A stretch of 64,000 nt of DNA, from assembly GCF_003001935.1 (NCBI RefSeq), contig NZ_PVNG01000001.1:62001-126000 (forward strand), written 5' to 3'. Below the pieces are notes generated by a model that saw only the letters and a list, made by a program, of their open reading frames with translations, was not told the origin of the DNA and did not search any database. Positions 1 to 8,707 of the stretch are shown here, one piece after another. This DNA comes from Nonomuraea fuscirosea. Lineage in GTDB: Bacteria; Actinomycetota; Actinomycetes; Streptosporangiales; Streptosporangiaceae. Position numbers and translations under genes: made by a program. Position 1 is the first letter of the stretch. Each line of letters starts with the position of its first letter.

Positions 1-737
1 AGGCCGGTGGCGAAGTCGACGCCGGAGAAGGTCTCCCCGACGTCGAACGCCTCGCCGTGCCGGTTGTAGGTGCGGTGGTCGTTGTCGGCGAACGTGGTGT
101 GCTCGTCGTACTTGCCCGACAGCAGCCCGCTGGCCAGCGGAACGCGGGCGATGATGCCCACCCCGGCGGCCCGCGCGGCCGGGATGACCCGCTCCAGCGG
201 CTTGAGCCGGAACGCGTTGAGGATGATCTGCACCGTCGCCACGCCGGGCCGGGCGATCGCGGTCAGCGCCTCCTCGCAGGTCTCCACGCTCACGCCGTAC
301 GCGGCGATCTTCTTCTCCGACACCAGCGTGTCCAGGGCGTCGTAGACCTCGTCGGAGGAGAACACGGAGCTCGGCGGGCAGTGCAACTGGACCAGGTCGA
401 GTGTGTCCATGCCCAGGTTGCGGCGGGAACGCTCGTTCCAGGCCCGGAAGTTGGCCAGCACATAGTTCTCCGGGACCTGGTCCATCCTGCGGCCCATCTT
501 GGTGGCCACGAACAGTCCCTGCCGCTCCTTGATGAAGCGGCCGATGAGGCGCTCGCTGCGCCCGTCGCCGTACACGTCGGCGGTGTCGATGAGGGTGACG
601 CCCCCGTCCACCGCCGTCTCGAGCGTGGCGAGCGCCTCGTCCTCGGTCATCTGGCCCCAGTCCGCGCCCAGCTGCCAGGCGCCGAGGCCGACCACGCCGA
701 CCTGGCGTCCGGTACGTCCCAACACGCGCTGTTCCAT
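1..737 (-). CDS. Aldo/keto reductase, C-terminus cut by window edge
   Basis: NAD(P)H-dependent oxidoreductase of the aldo/keto reductase superfamily, TIM-barrel fold, cytoplasmic. The minus-strand reading frame is open from an ATG at 737 to the window edge, about 245 residues. It begins MEQRVLGRTGRQV and shows the family N-terminus (LGLGAW-like turn), the active-site stretch IDTADVYGDGRSE containing the catalytic Asp and Tyr, a KMGRRMD segment with the expected Lys-type strand, and the DLVQLHCPP strand with the catalytic His. It resembles the YajO/YghZ-type reductases used on small aldehydes and sugars. It lies 84 bp downstream of the MocR-type regulator on the same strand and may be read with it. 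Substrate unknown. Confidence 0.9.
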   Translation of the reverse strand, partial: MEQRVLGRTGRQVGVVGLGAWQLGADWGQMTEDEALATLETAVDGGVTLIDTADVYGDGRSERLIGRFIKERQGLFVATKMGRRMDQVPENYVLANFRAWNERSRRNLGMDTLDLVQLHCPPSSVFSSDEVYDALDTLVSEKKIAAYGVSVETCEEALTAIARPGVATVQIILNAFRLKPLERVIPAARAAGVGIIARVPLASGLLSGKYDEHTTFADNDHRTYNRHGEAFDVGETFSGVDFATG

Positions 738-821
738 GGTCGTCACCCTTTCTCGTACGTGAGCAGCACCAGTGTCGCGGATCGCGGGCGCTGCCACGTA
801 CCCGGCCCGATCAGGACACGG

Positions 822-2207
822 TCAGGCGGCGGTGCGGCGGGCCAGCCGGTGATCGTCGAGGGTGCGCGCGATCGTGTGCACGGCCCGGCGCAGCGTGACC
901 CCGTCCAGGTGCCCGAACCAGAAAGCGATCCCGTTGCGGGGCGCCCGGCCGGGATGATGGAACGCGGCCAGCTCGGCCACGTGGACCCGGCGCGCCCGCA
1001 GCAGCCGGACCACCGACTCGGCCGGGACGGCGGACGGCAGCAGGAGCGCGGCCGAGGCGCCGGAGTGCGTGCCCAGCAGGCGGGTGCCCGGGTACGCCCC
1101 GAGTGCCTGGCGGACGAGCGCCCGCTTGGCGCCGTACAGGAGGGACAACTGCTCCGCCCGCCTGGCCACGAAGCCCGAAACCAGCAGCTCCGTGAGCGCG
1201 AGCTGGCACGTGACCGCCGGCCGCTCCCGCCGCGAGCGCACCGCGCTCAGGTCCCGCTCCACCTCTCCGGCCGGCCGGCGCGGCAGCACCGCGAACGACA
1301 GCCGCAGCGCCGGCGGGAGGAGATCGCGGAACGAGCCCGTCATGGCGGTCGACCACGGATCCCCGAGCGCCGGCCCGCTGGCGAACCGGCCGTCGAAGGC
1401 CGGCTCCAGCACCAGCCCGCCGCTGTCGCGGGCCCACGCGGCCAGGGCGCGGCGGCGTCCGAGCGGCAGGCGGGTGCCGTACGGGACGCCCCGGTCCGGC
1501 AGGACCACCACGACGTCGCAGGAGCGCGGGATCAGGTCGGGGCGGGCGCCGGAGCCGTCCGCGGGAAGGGGCAGCACGGTGCCGAGCCGGGCGAGCTCGG
1601 CCCTGAGCCAGGGCGGCGCGGGATCCTCCAGGGCGATGACGGGATCGGGCCCGCCCCGCGCGCGTACGGCCAGCGCGAGCGCGTCGGCGGCCCCGGCGGT
1701 GACGATCACGTCGTGGCCGTCGGGCACCAGGCCGTGCGTGTCGCGCAGGTGGGCGCCGATCGCGGCGCGCAGCGCGGGCAACCCGGCGGCGGGCGGCTCG
1801 CCGAGGTGCGGGGCGCGCTCACCGGCCCGCCGCCAGGCCGCCCGCCACTCCGCCAGCGGGAAGCCCTGCGTGCTGGGCAGGCCGGCGCGCAGGTCGATGG
1901 CCGTCTCGGTGGAACGCTCGGGCTCGCGGACCGGCGGGCGGCCGGTGGGGTGCGAGACGTAGGTGCCGGAGCCGTGGCGGCCGCTCACGTACCCCTCGGC
2001 CAGCAGTTTTTGGTACGCCGTCAGGGCCACGCCGCGCGAGGTTCCGAGAACGGCGGCCAGGGTGCGGGTGGACGGCAGCCGGGCGCCGGCGGCCAGCCAC
2101 CCGTGCTGGATGGCGGCGCGGAGCTGGGCGGCGAGCTGCTCCTGCAGCGGCTCCGGCAGGTCGCGGTCGAGTGTGATCGCGACATTGAGCCCTTGCGGAT
2201 GACGCAT
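822..2207 (-). CDS. MocR/GntR-type regulator with degenerate aminotransferase domain
   Basis: 461-aa transcription regulator. Residues about 17-85 form a GntR winged helix (QLRAAIQHGWLAAGARLPST, then the GSGTYV wing). Residues about 105-455 match the fold-type I aminotransferase domain of MocR proteins. Such proteins normally bind pyridoxal phosphate through a Lys in a GTFSKTLAP-type motif. Here the matching stretch is GSFRDLLPPALRLSF (291-305), with Asp295 where the Lys should be, so covalent PLP binding looks lost. The start at 2207 is chosen for a GGGGGA ribosome site 6-8 bases upstream; a longer frame to 2270 lacks one. It probably controls itself and the downstream aldo/keto reductase, perhaps with a different ligand. 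Confidence 0.88.
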   Translation of the reverse strand: MRHPQGLNVAITLDRDLPEPLQEQLAAQLRAAIQHGWLAAGARLPSTRTLAAVLGTSRGVALTAYQKLLAEGYVSGRHGSGTYVSHPTGRPPVREPERSTETAIDLRAGLPSTQGFPLAEWRAAWRRAGERAPHLGEPPAAGLPALRAAIGAHLRDTHGLVPDGHDVIVTAGAADALALAVRARGGPDPVIALEDPAPPWLRAELARLGTVLPLPADGSGARPDLIPRSCDVVVVLPDRGVPYGTRLPLGRRRALAAWARDSGGLVLEPAFDGRFASGPALGDPWSTAMTGSFRDLLPPALRLSFAVLPRRPAGEVERDLSAVRSRRERPAVTCQLALTELLVSGFVARRAEQLSLLYGAKRALVRQALGAYPGTRLLGTHSGASAALLLPSAVPAESVVRLLRARRVHVAELAAFHHPGRAPRNGIAFWFGHLDGVTLRRAVHTIARTLDDHRLARRTAA

Positions 2208-2300
2208 GGATGATCCCCCAGTGAGTGTCGGAACGTGGCCCCTCCCCTCGGGCGTGCCATCCCGTTCCACCGGCGTTCCATCCGCGATGCGGCCGGGGGA

Positions 2301-4223
2301 TCACCGCGGCCGGTACGAACAGCGCACCCCCGTCTGCACGCAGGCGCGCAGCTCCTCGCCGAGCACCGCGTCCACGGCCTCGATCCGGGCCAGCGCCCGC
2401 CTGATCGCCTTGCCGACGGCGATCCTGGCCCGCTCGTCGCCGTCCGCGAACGGCCGCGCCCGCCCGCCGATGCCGGTCGCCGCCGCCAGCTCGCTGATCA
2501 GCCACTCGCGTTCCAGCCGCACCGCCGCCGCGCGTTCGAGGTCGTGCATGGACTCCAGCTCGTCGATCTCGGCCTGCAGCCCGGCCAGCCGCTGCCGGTA
2601 GGTCTCCCTGGCCAGGTCGTCGAGCATCGGCTGGGCCGAATCGCCCTGGCCGGCCGGCCGGCACGCGCCCGCCGCCAGGTCGGCGGCCGGGATCTCGCGC
2701 CCGGGGTTGCCGGCCAGCGTGGCCAGGTACCCCATGCCGACGCTGTGCTCGACGAGCGCCATCCGTCCGCCCAGCTCGACCTGCCAGTGCCGCCCGTGGC
2801 GGCGTAACCGGCACGGGCGGCCTGCGCCGCCGGCCCGCCCGGCGGCGGCGGGCAGTACCATGCCCAGCTCCCTGGCCTCCCGCGCGGCGGCCGCCTGCTC
2901 CGCCCGAGCCGCCTCGCTCGCGGGGCCGTCACGCTGGGCCAGCGCCTGCCCGAGCCGGCAGCGCGACAGCGTGGCGGCCGGCCAGTGGCTCAGCGCCAGG
3001 TTGTCGTGCACGGCCGCGCGCAGGTGCCGTACGGCGAGGTCGAGGTCGCCCTGGGTGAGCGCGGCCATGCCCAGCGAGTGCTGCGTCGAGCCGAAGCAGG
3101 CCACGCCGAGGCTGGCCACCATCGGCAGGTGCGCGTACGGGCTCAGCAGCGTGTACGCGCGGGCGGCCGTGCCGGCGTCCCCGAGCAGGTGCGCGGTCTC
3201 GACGACGCAGTACATCGACAGCAGCCACGTGCTGGAGCTCGGCAGGTCGCCCAGGTCCCGGCCGCGCAGCCGCGCGAGGTGGCCGGCCGCCTGGCGGCGG
3301 TCGCCGGAGACTGCCGCGGCCAGCGCCAGCCCGGCCAGGTAGGAGTTGTCGATGGGGCTGAGCGTGGGGGAGCTGACCAGGCCGTTCATGGCGGGCAGCA
3401 GCTCGGCGACGCGGCCCTGGTACCAGCGGACGGCGGCGAGCTGGCCGCCGTACCAGCCGGTCGCGTCCATGTCCCCGGCCGTCTCGCCGAGCTCGTAGCA
3501 CTCGCCGGCCAGCCGCTCCGCCTCCTCGAAGCGGCCCGCCCTGATGGCGAGCATGACCCGCATCGCGGCGGCCACGTAGCCGACCGCCAGGTGCGGCTGC
3601 TCCGCCAGCAGGCCGCGCAGCTCCTCCAGGCAGCGCTCCGCGTGCGGGTCGGCGGCCAGGTACAGATCGGCCGTGCGCCACATGAGCCCCATCAGCAGGT
3701 CGCCCCTGCGCCGGGTGACGGCGGCCTGGCCGATCAGCTCGGCGGCCAGCTCCTTGCGCAGCCGTCCGTGCTCGGGGCCCAGCAGGCAGTGGTGCGCCAG
3801 GCTCAGCGCCTCCGCCAGCATCTCCGCGTCTCCCGCGCCCCTGGCCTGCTCCAGCAGGCGCAGGATCTCGTCGTGGGCGCCGCCGCGGTAGTCGTCCTCG
3901 CCGCACATCCGTACCCGCAGCCGCAGCGCGAGCGTGGATCCGGGGTCGATCAGCGACAGCGCGTGCCGCTGGCGGGCGCGCACCATCTCCGACTCGGCCG
4001 CCGTCCGGTGCTCGCGCACCCAGATCCCGCCCAGCCCCAGTGCCGCCCGGGCCAGCGCGGGCGGGTCCCCGCACGCCTGCGCCTGCCGGTAGGCCGCGTC
4101 GAACCAGCGCCGCGCGGTGCGCAGGTCCCCGTTCACGTACAACGCCCGCTCGCCCAGCACGAGGGACAGCCTGAGCTCCGCACACGAAGGCGGGCGCACG
4201 CCAAGCCCTTCCGCAACGCTCAC
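2301..4223 (-). CDS. Large TPR-type regulatory protein
   Basis: 640-aa protein built mostly from helical repeats of the tetratricopeptide kind (about residues 20-440, many A-x-A-L-G-L-type helices). A separate C-terminal module follows from about residue 450. That tail reads VGMGYLATLAGNPGREIPA, then a helical hairpin and a final GIGGRARPFADGDERAR...IRRAL block ending CSYRPR. The same tail is familiar from actinobacterial regulators that carry an N-terminal ATPase. No P-loop or helix-turn-helix is present here, so this looks like the sensory half alone. It may bind partner proteins; the exact role is unknown. It lies upstream of the MocR gene with a 93-bp gap. Confidence 0.75.
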   Translation of the reverse strand: MSVAEGLGVRPPSCAELRLSLVLGERALYVNGDLRTARRWFDAAYRQAQACGDPPALARAALGLGGIWVREHRTAAESEMVRARQRHALSLIDPGSTLALRLRVRMCGEDDYRGGAHDEILRLLEQARGAGDAEMLAEALSLAHHCLLGPEHGRLRKELAAELIGQAAVTRRRGDLLMGLMWRTADLYLAADPHAERCLEELRGLLAEQPHLAVGYVAAAMRVMLAIRAGRFEEAERLAGECYELGETAGDMDATGWYGGQLAAVRWYQGRVAELLPAMNGLVSSPTLSPIDNSYLAGLALAAAVSGDRRQAAGHLARLRGRDLGDLPSSSTWLLSMYCVVETAHLLGDAGTAARAYTLLSPYAHLPMVASLGVACFGSTQHSLGMAALTQGDLDLAVRHLRAAVHDNLALSHWPAATLSRCRLGQALAQRDGPASEAARAEQAAAAREARELGMVLPAAAGRAGGAGRPCRLRRHGRHWQVELGGRMALVEHSVGMGYLATLAGNPGREIPAADLAAGACRPAGQGDSAQPMLDDLARETYRQRLAGLQAEIDELESMHDLERAAAVRLEREWLISELAAATGIGGRARPFADGDERARIAVGKAIRRALARIEAVDAVLGEELRACVQTGVRCSYRPR

Positions 4224-4326
4224 GATTCCGCTCCCCTGTCGGTCATCCTTATGGAGCGTCGGCAGGGCCCTCCGAATACTGTTCTAAGAAACCGTGCACG
4301 TTTCAAGGGCCCGTACGCTGAACGTC

Positions 4327-4800
4327 ATGATTCGTCCTGCCACACCCGCCGACGTCCCCGAGATCATCAGCATGATCCGGGAGCTCGCCACCTACGAGAA
4401 GGCCGCCCACGAGGTGCGCGTGACCGAGGAGCAACTGCGCGACACGCTCTTCCGCGACGATCCCGCCGCCTTCGCGCACATCGCCGAGCAGGACGGCGAG
4501 GTGGCCGGCTTCACGCTGTGGTTCCTCACCTACTCGACCTGGCGCGGCGTGCACGGCATCTACATGGAGGATCTGTACGTACGCCCCGAGCACCGGGGCG
4601 GCGGCCACGGCGTCGCCCTCATGCGGCGGCTGGCCGAGATCTGCGCCGAGCGCGGCTACCAGCGGCTGGAGTGGTCGGTGCTCGACTGGAACCCGGCCAT
4701 CGGCTTCTACGAGAAGCTCGGCGCGGTCAACCAGGACGACTGGTACCGCTACCGGCTGACCGACGAGCCGCTGCGCCGCCTCGCCACTCTCCGCGACTGA
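4327..4800 (+). CDS. GNAT-family N-acetyltransferase (diamine/thialysine type)
   Basis: 157-aa acetyl-CoA-dependent acetyltransferase. MIRPATPADVPEI is the usual first strand and helix, VRPEHRGGGHGVALM is the acetyl-CoA pyrophosphate loop (R/Q-x-x-G-x-G/A), and WNPAIGFYEKLGA is the closing motif. The phrases ELATYEKAA and GIYMEDLYVRPEHRG are close to the spermidine/spermine and thialysine acetyltransferase branch, so the substrate may be a small diamine or thialysine. The start at 4327 is preferred over 4294 because the family begins directly at MIRPA. A strong bidirectional hairpin region follows its stop. Confidence 0.88.
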   Translation: MIRPATPADVPEIISMIRELATYEKAAHEVRVTEEQLRDTLFRDDPAAFAHIAEQDGEVAGFTLWFLTYSTWRGVHGIYMEDLYVRPEHRGGGHGVALMRRLAEICAERGYQRLEWSVLDWNPAIGFYEKLGAVNQDDWYRYRLTDEPLRRLATLRD

Positions 4801-4812
4801 GACTTCCGTCAA

Positions 4813-4881
4813 GACGCGCGTCCGACTTCACACCCGGACGCGCGTCACGCGGGTCACGCACGACGGCGTGGCCCGCGTGAC
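4813..4881. terminator. Two overlapping hairpins between convergent genes
   Basis: A perfect 12-bp stem (4813-4824 with 4835-4846, loop of 10) is followed by a 10-bp stem (4844-4853 with 4872-4881). Both are GC-only and lack a U tract, as is usual in actinomycetes. They lie between the stops of the GNAT gene and the convergent small membrane protein and probably terminate both. Confidence 0.75.
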
Positions 4882-4889
4882 GCGTCCGC

Positions 4890-5180
4890 TCAAACGCCGG
4901 CGTGGGACCGGCTCCGCGTGCTCTCAGCCTGCTCGAACACGCCCATCTCGCCTTCCTGCATGTCGCGATGCGTCTCCTCGATCCGCAGCGCGACGCCGAG
5001 GGCGAAGAACGTGGGCGCCCACTCCCCGATGAAGATCCCCCAGCGGTCGGCCCGGTCGAGCCCGGCCCGCTCGGTGTTCTTGGACATGAACCAGGTTCCG
5101 AAGGACAGAGCGATGGACGCCAGCCCCGCGGTGTACATGTGTCCGGATCGCACGCCCATCTGATGCAGCTTTTTGATCAT
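4890..5180 (-). CDS. Small hypothetical membrane protein
   Basis: 96-aa protein with no family I recognise. It has one clear hydrophobic stretch near residues 16-32 (YTAGLASIALSFGTWFM) and a second weaker one near 48-65 (IFIGEWAPTFFALGVALRI), so it may span the membrane twice. The charged C-terminus is predicted inside. It starts with ATG at 5180 behind a run of G residues (GGGGGGAA) that serves as the ribosome site. It is divergent from the nitrate operon and shares that 200-bp regulatory region. Confidence 0.65.
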   Translation of the reverse strand: MIKKLHQMGVRSGHMYTAGLASIALSFGTWFMSKNTERAGLDRADRWGIFIGEWAPTFFALGVALRIEETHRDMQEGEMGVFEQAESTRSRSHAGV

Positions 5181-5223
5181 GTTTCCCCCCTTGCTGTGAG
5201 TGCTGTTACCCCAGGCAGGGCCA

Positions 5224-5305
5224 GGTAACCGATCATTACCGGCATGTTTCGTACGTGACGCTTGTGCGGAGCTTGTTACCGCGGTGAATCACCCGTAACG
5301 AACTC
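5224..5305. promoter_or_regulatory. Candidate GlnR-type boxes upstream of narK
   Basis: The region between the divergent genes carries several GTnAC-like elements. GTTAC (5275-5279), six bases, then GAATC (5286-5290) fits the GlnR pattern gTnAC-n6-GaAAC with one mismatch, and GTAAC follows at 5295. ATTAC (5235-5239), six bases, then GTTTC is a weaker match. GGTAA and TTACC (5224-5240) form an inverted repeat. GlnR control of nitrate and nitrite reductase genes is established in actinomycetes; binding here is inferred. Confidence 0.55.
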
Positions 5306-5382
5306 ACGGCCACGCAGGGTCAAAGTGCGTAACGAGCCCTTCCTACCGTGGTGAATCCGGACGCCGAGCGTAGGAGAGGTCG

Positions 5383-6693
5383 ATGGCGCGCTGGATCGCC
5401 GAGTGGCATCCCGATGACCCAGCCTTCTGGGAGAGTTCAGGCAAGCGCGTGGCACGGCGCAACCTGATCTTCTCCATCGTTGCCGAACACCTCGGCTTCA
5501 CCGTGTGGACCCTGTGGAGCATCGTGGCGACCAAGCTGGGGTCGTACGAGTTCACCACCGACCAGCTCTTCTGGCTGATCGCCCTGCCCAACCTGATCGG
5601 CTCGGTGCTGCGGGTCCCCTACACCTTCGGCCCGGCCAGGTTCGGCGGCCGGAACTTCACCGTGGTCAGCGCCCTGCTGCTGCTCATCCCCGCCGTGCTG
5701 CTCGGCGTGGCGGTGGGGAACCCGGGCACGCCGTACTGGCTGTTCCTGGTGATCGCGGCGCTGGCCGGGTTCGGCGGCGGGAACTTCGCCTCCAGCATGG
5801 CCAACATCACCTACTTCTACCCGCGCGGCAAGCAGGGCGTCGCCCTCGGGCTGAACGCGGCCGGCGGCAACATCGGCGTCAGCTCGGTCCAGCTCGTCAT
5901 GCCGCTGGTGATCGGCTCGCTCGGGCTGGCCGCGGCCGGCTGGTTCTGGGTGCCGTTCGTCCTCGTGGCCGCGATCTGCGCCTGGTTCTTCATGGACAAC
6001 CTGACCAGCGCCAAGGCCGACCCGCGCGAACAGCTCGCGGTCGCGGGCAAGGCCCAGACCTGGATCATGTCGTTCCTCTACATCGGCACCTTCGGCTCGT
6101 TCATCGGCTACTCCACCGCCTTCCCGCTGCTCAGCGCGAGCCTGTTCCCCGGCGCGCCGTTCGCCGCGGTGGCCTTCGCAGGACCGCTGATCGGCTCGCT
6201 GATCAGGCCCGTCGGCGGCTGGCTGGCCGACCGGCTCGGCGGCGCGCCCGTCACGCTGTGGAACTTCGCCGCGATGGGCGGCGGCGTGCTGCTGGTCTGG
6301 GCGGCCAGCACGTCGGGCAACTTCTGGCTGTTCTTCCTGGCCTTCCAGGTGCTCTTCCTCACCTCCGGCATCGGGAACGGCTCCACGTACCGGATGATCC
6401 CGGCCATCTTCCAGGCCAAGGCGGTGGCCGAGCGCGGCGAGGGCGAGGAGGCGCTGCTGTACGGCAAGCGCCAGGCCTCGGCAGCCATCGGCATCATCTC
6501 GGCGGTCGGAGCGCTCGGCGGGTTCCTGATCAACCGGGCGTTCGGGATGGCGTTCGCCGCGGCCGGCACCCCGGCCCCCGCCTTCCTCGCCTTCGGTGTC
6601 TTCTACGTGTCCTGCTTCGCCCTGACCTGGTGGTGCTACACCCGCAAGGTCGGCGTCAACGTGGTGGCGAGCCTCGCCCATGCCAGGGTCTGA
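5383..6693 (+). CDS. narK: Nitrate/nitrite transporter, major facilitator family
   Basis: 436-aa inner-membrane transporter with about 12 hydrophobic segments. It imports nitrate, or exchanges nitrate and nitrite, for assimilation. The nitrate signature of the NarK/NNP family is visible: GFGGGNFASSMANITYFYP near residues 125-145, and a second Gly/Asn-rich motif GIGNGSTYRMIP near 328-340. The NarK-specific opening WHPDDPAFWESSGKRVARRN is also typical. ATG at 5383 follows AGGAGAGG. It is the first gene of the operon and its end overlaps the nitrate reductase start by 14 bp. Confidence 0.94.
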   Translation: MARWIAEWHPDDPAFWESSGKRVARRNLIFSIVAEHLGFTVWTLWSIVATKLGSYEFTTDQLFWLIALPNLIGSVLRVPYTFGPARFGGRNFTVVSALLLLIPAVLLGVAVGNPGTPYWLFLVIAALAGFGGGNFASSMANITYFYPRGKQGVALGLNAAGGNIGVSSVQLVMPLVIGSLGLAAAGWFWVPFVLVAAICAWFFMDNLTSAKADPREQLAVAGKAQTWIMSFLYIGTFGSFIGYSTAFPLLSASLFPGAPFAAVAFAGPLIGSLIRPVGGWLADRLGGAPVTLWNFAAMGGGVLLVWAASTSGNFWLFFLAFQVLFLTSGIGNGSTYRMIPAIFQAKAVAERGEGEEALLYGKRQASAAIGIISAVGALGGFLINRAFGMAFAAAGTPAPAFLAFGVFYVSCFALTWWCYTRKVGVNVVASLAHARV

Positions 6694-8707
6694 CGTGACG
6701 GCGACCCACTGCCCGTACTGCGCGCTGCAGTGCGGCATGGAGATCGGCCCGGGGGTGGCCATCACCCCCAGGACCGACATTCCGGCCAACGCCTCGGGCG
6801 CGCTGTGCCAGAAGGGGTGGACGGCGGGCGAGCTGCTCACCAACGGCGAGCGCCTGACCACGCCGCTTCTGCACGGCGAGCCGGTGGCCTGGGACGTCGC
6901 CCTCGACTACGTGGCGGACCGGCTGTCCGCCATCCGCGCCGAACACGGCCCCGACGCCGTGGCCGTGTTCGGCGGGGGCGGGCTGACGAACGAGAAGGCG
7001 TACTCGCTGGGCAAGTTCGCCCGGGTCGCGCTCGGCACCAGCCAGATCGACTACAACGGCCGGTTCTGCATGTCCTCGGCCGCCGCCGCCTCCATCAGGG
7101 CGTTCGGCATGGACCGGGGCATGCCGTTCCCGATCACCGACCTGGCCGAGGCAGACGTCGTCCTGCTGGCCGGGGCGAACGTGGCCGAGACCATGCCGCC
7201 CTTCGTCCGCCACGTGACCGGCCCGCGGGTGATCGTCATCGACCCGCGCCGCACCCAGACCGCCAAGCTGGCCTGGCTGCACCTGCAGCCCGCTCCCGGC
7301 ACCGATCTGGCGCTGGCCCTGGGCCTGCTGCACCTGGCCGTCGCCGACGACCTGGTGGACGAGGCGTATGTCGGCGCCAGGACCTCCGGGTTCGAGGAGG
7401 TGCGCACCTCGCTGTCCGCCTGGTGGCCCGAGCGGGTCGAGCGGATCACCGGCGTGCCCGTGCACCAGATGCGGCAGGCGGTCAGGGCCATGGCGGCGGT
7501 GGACAAGGCGTACATCCTGACCGGGCGCGGCGCCGAGCAGCACGCCAAGGGCACCGACACCGTCACCGCGTACATCAACCTGGCCCTCGCGCTCGGACTG
7601 CCCGGCCGGCTCGGCTCCGGGTACGGGTGCGTGACCGGGCAGGGCAACGGGCAGGGCGGCAGGGAGCACGGGCAGAAGGCCGACCAGCTGCCCGGCTACC
7701 GCAAGATCGACGACCCGGCCGCCAGGGCGCACATGGCCGAGGTGTGGGGGATCGCGGCCGAGGACATCCCGGGGCCCGGGCGGTCGGCGTACGAGCTGCT
7801 CGACGCCCTCGGCACCAGGGAGGGGCCGCGCGCGCTGCTGCTGTTCGGATCGAACCCGATCATCTCCGCGCCCGCCTCCGAGCACGTGGCTGATCGCATC
7901 GCCGCCCTCGACCTGCTGGTGACCTGCGACTTCGTCATGTCGGAGACCGCGGCGCTGGCCGACGTGGTCTTCCCCGTGACCCAGTGGGCCGAGGAGGGCG
8001 GCACCATGACGAACCTGGAGGGCCGCGTCCTGCTGCGGCAGCGGGCGGTCGCGCCGCCCGAGGGCGTCAGGAGCGACCTGGACGTCATCTCCGCCCTCGC
8101 CGCGCGGCTCGGCCACCGCTTCGAGACCGAGCCGGTCAAGGTCTTCGACGAGCTGCGCCGCGCCAGCGCCGGCGGCCCGGCCGACTACTCCGGCATCACG
8201 TACGAGCGCATCACGGCCGAGACCGGCGTCTTCTGGCCCTGTCCCACTCTGGATCACCCGGGCACGCCGCGGCCGTTCCTCGACTCCTTCGCCACCCCGG
8301 ACGGCCGGGCCAGGTTCGTGCCCGTCCAGCACCGGCCGCCCGCCGAGGAGATCGACGCGGACTACCCCCTCTACCTGAGCACCGGCCGGGTGCTGGCCCA
8401 CTACCAGAGCGGCGCGCAGACCCGCAGGATCGCGCCGCTCGTCCGGGCCGCGCCGGAGCCGTACGTCGAGCTGCACCCCGACCTGGCCGAGCAGCTCGAC
8501 ATCGGCCCCGGCGACGTCGTGCGCGTCAGCAGCAGGCGCGGCGAGGCCAAGGCCGTGGCCAGGATCAGCGACGCGATCAGGAGGGACACCGTGTTCATGC
8601 CCTTCCACTGGGAGGGCGCCAACCGGCTCACCAATCCGGCCCTGGACCCGACGTCGAGGATGCCGGAGTTCAAGGTCAGCGCCGTCAGGGTGGAGAGGGA
8701 CTCATGA
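6680..8707 (+). CDS. nasA: Assimilatory nitrate reductase catalytic subunit (Mo-bisMGD)
   Basis: 675-aa cytoplasmic molybdenum enzyme reducing nitrate to nitrite. Cys11, Cys14, Cys18 and Cys43 (HCPYCALQC and GALCQKGW) bind one [4Fe-4S] cluster. Cys130 in NGRFCMSSA is the expected molybdenum ligand. The central molybdopterin oxidoreductase domain and the C-terminal dinucleotide-binding domain (LYLSTGRVLAHYQSGAQTRR, then FHWEGANRLT) complete the fold. No Tat or other signal peptide is present, which favours an assimilatory enzyme. It lacks the extra C-terminal [2Fe-2S] module of some homologues; that module is on the next gene product instead. Its stop shares ATGA with the next start. Confidence 0.94.
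   Translation: MPGSDVTATHCPYCALQCGMEIGPGVAITPRTDIPANASGALCQKGWTAGELLTNGERLTTPLLHGEPVAWDVALDYVADRLSAIRAEHGPDAVAVFGGGGLTNEKAYSLGKFARVALGTSQIDYNGRFCMSSAAAASIRAFGMDRGMPFPITDLAEADVVLLAGANVAETMPPFVRHVTGPRVIVIDPRRTQTAKLAWLHLQPAPGTDLALALGLLHLAVADDLVDEAYVGARTSGFEEVRTSLSAWWPERVERITGVPVHQMRQAVRAMAAVDKAYILTGRGAEQHAKGTDTVTAYINLALALGLPGRLGSGYGCVTGQGNGQGGREHGQKADQLPGYRKIDDPAARAHMAEVWGIAAEDIPGPGRSAYELLDALGTREGPRALLLFGSNPIISAPASEHVADRIAALDLLVTCDFVMSETAALADVVFPVTQWAEEGGTMTNLEGRVLLRQRAVAPPEGVRSDLDVISALAARLGHRFETEPVKVFDELRRASAGGPADYSGITYERITAETGVFWPCPTLDHPGTPRPFLDSFATPDGRARFVPVQHRPPAEEIDADYPLYLSTGRVLAHYQSGAQTRRIAPLVRAAPEPYVELHPDLAEQLDIGPGDVVRVSSRRGEAKAVARISDAIRRDTVFMPFHWEGANRLTNPALDPTSRMPEFKVSAVRVERDS

Noticed and set aside
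57..2213. 718-codon plus-strand frame
   Set aside because: Runs across both the aldo/keto reductase and MocR genes in the wrong strand; composition is not protein-like.
2985..4880. 631-codon plus-strand frame over the TPR gene and into the GNAT gene
   Set aside because: Antisense to the TPR protein and out of frame with GNAT; no motif.
6656..8608. 650-codon minus-strand frame across nitrate reductase
   Set aside because: The plus strand carries all molybdoenzyme motifs; the reverse is low-complexity Gly/His/Arg/Asp.
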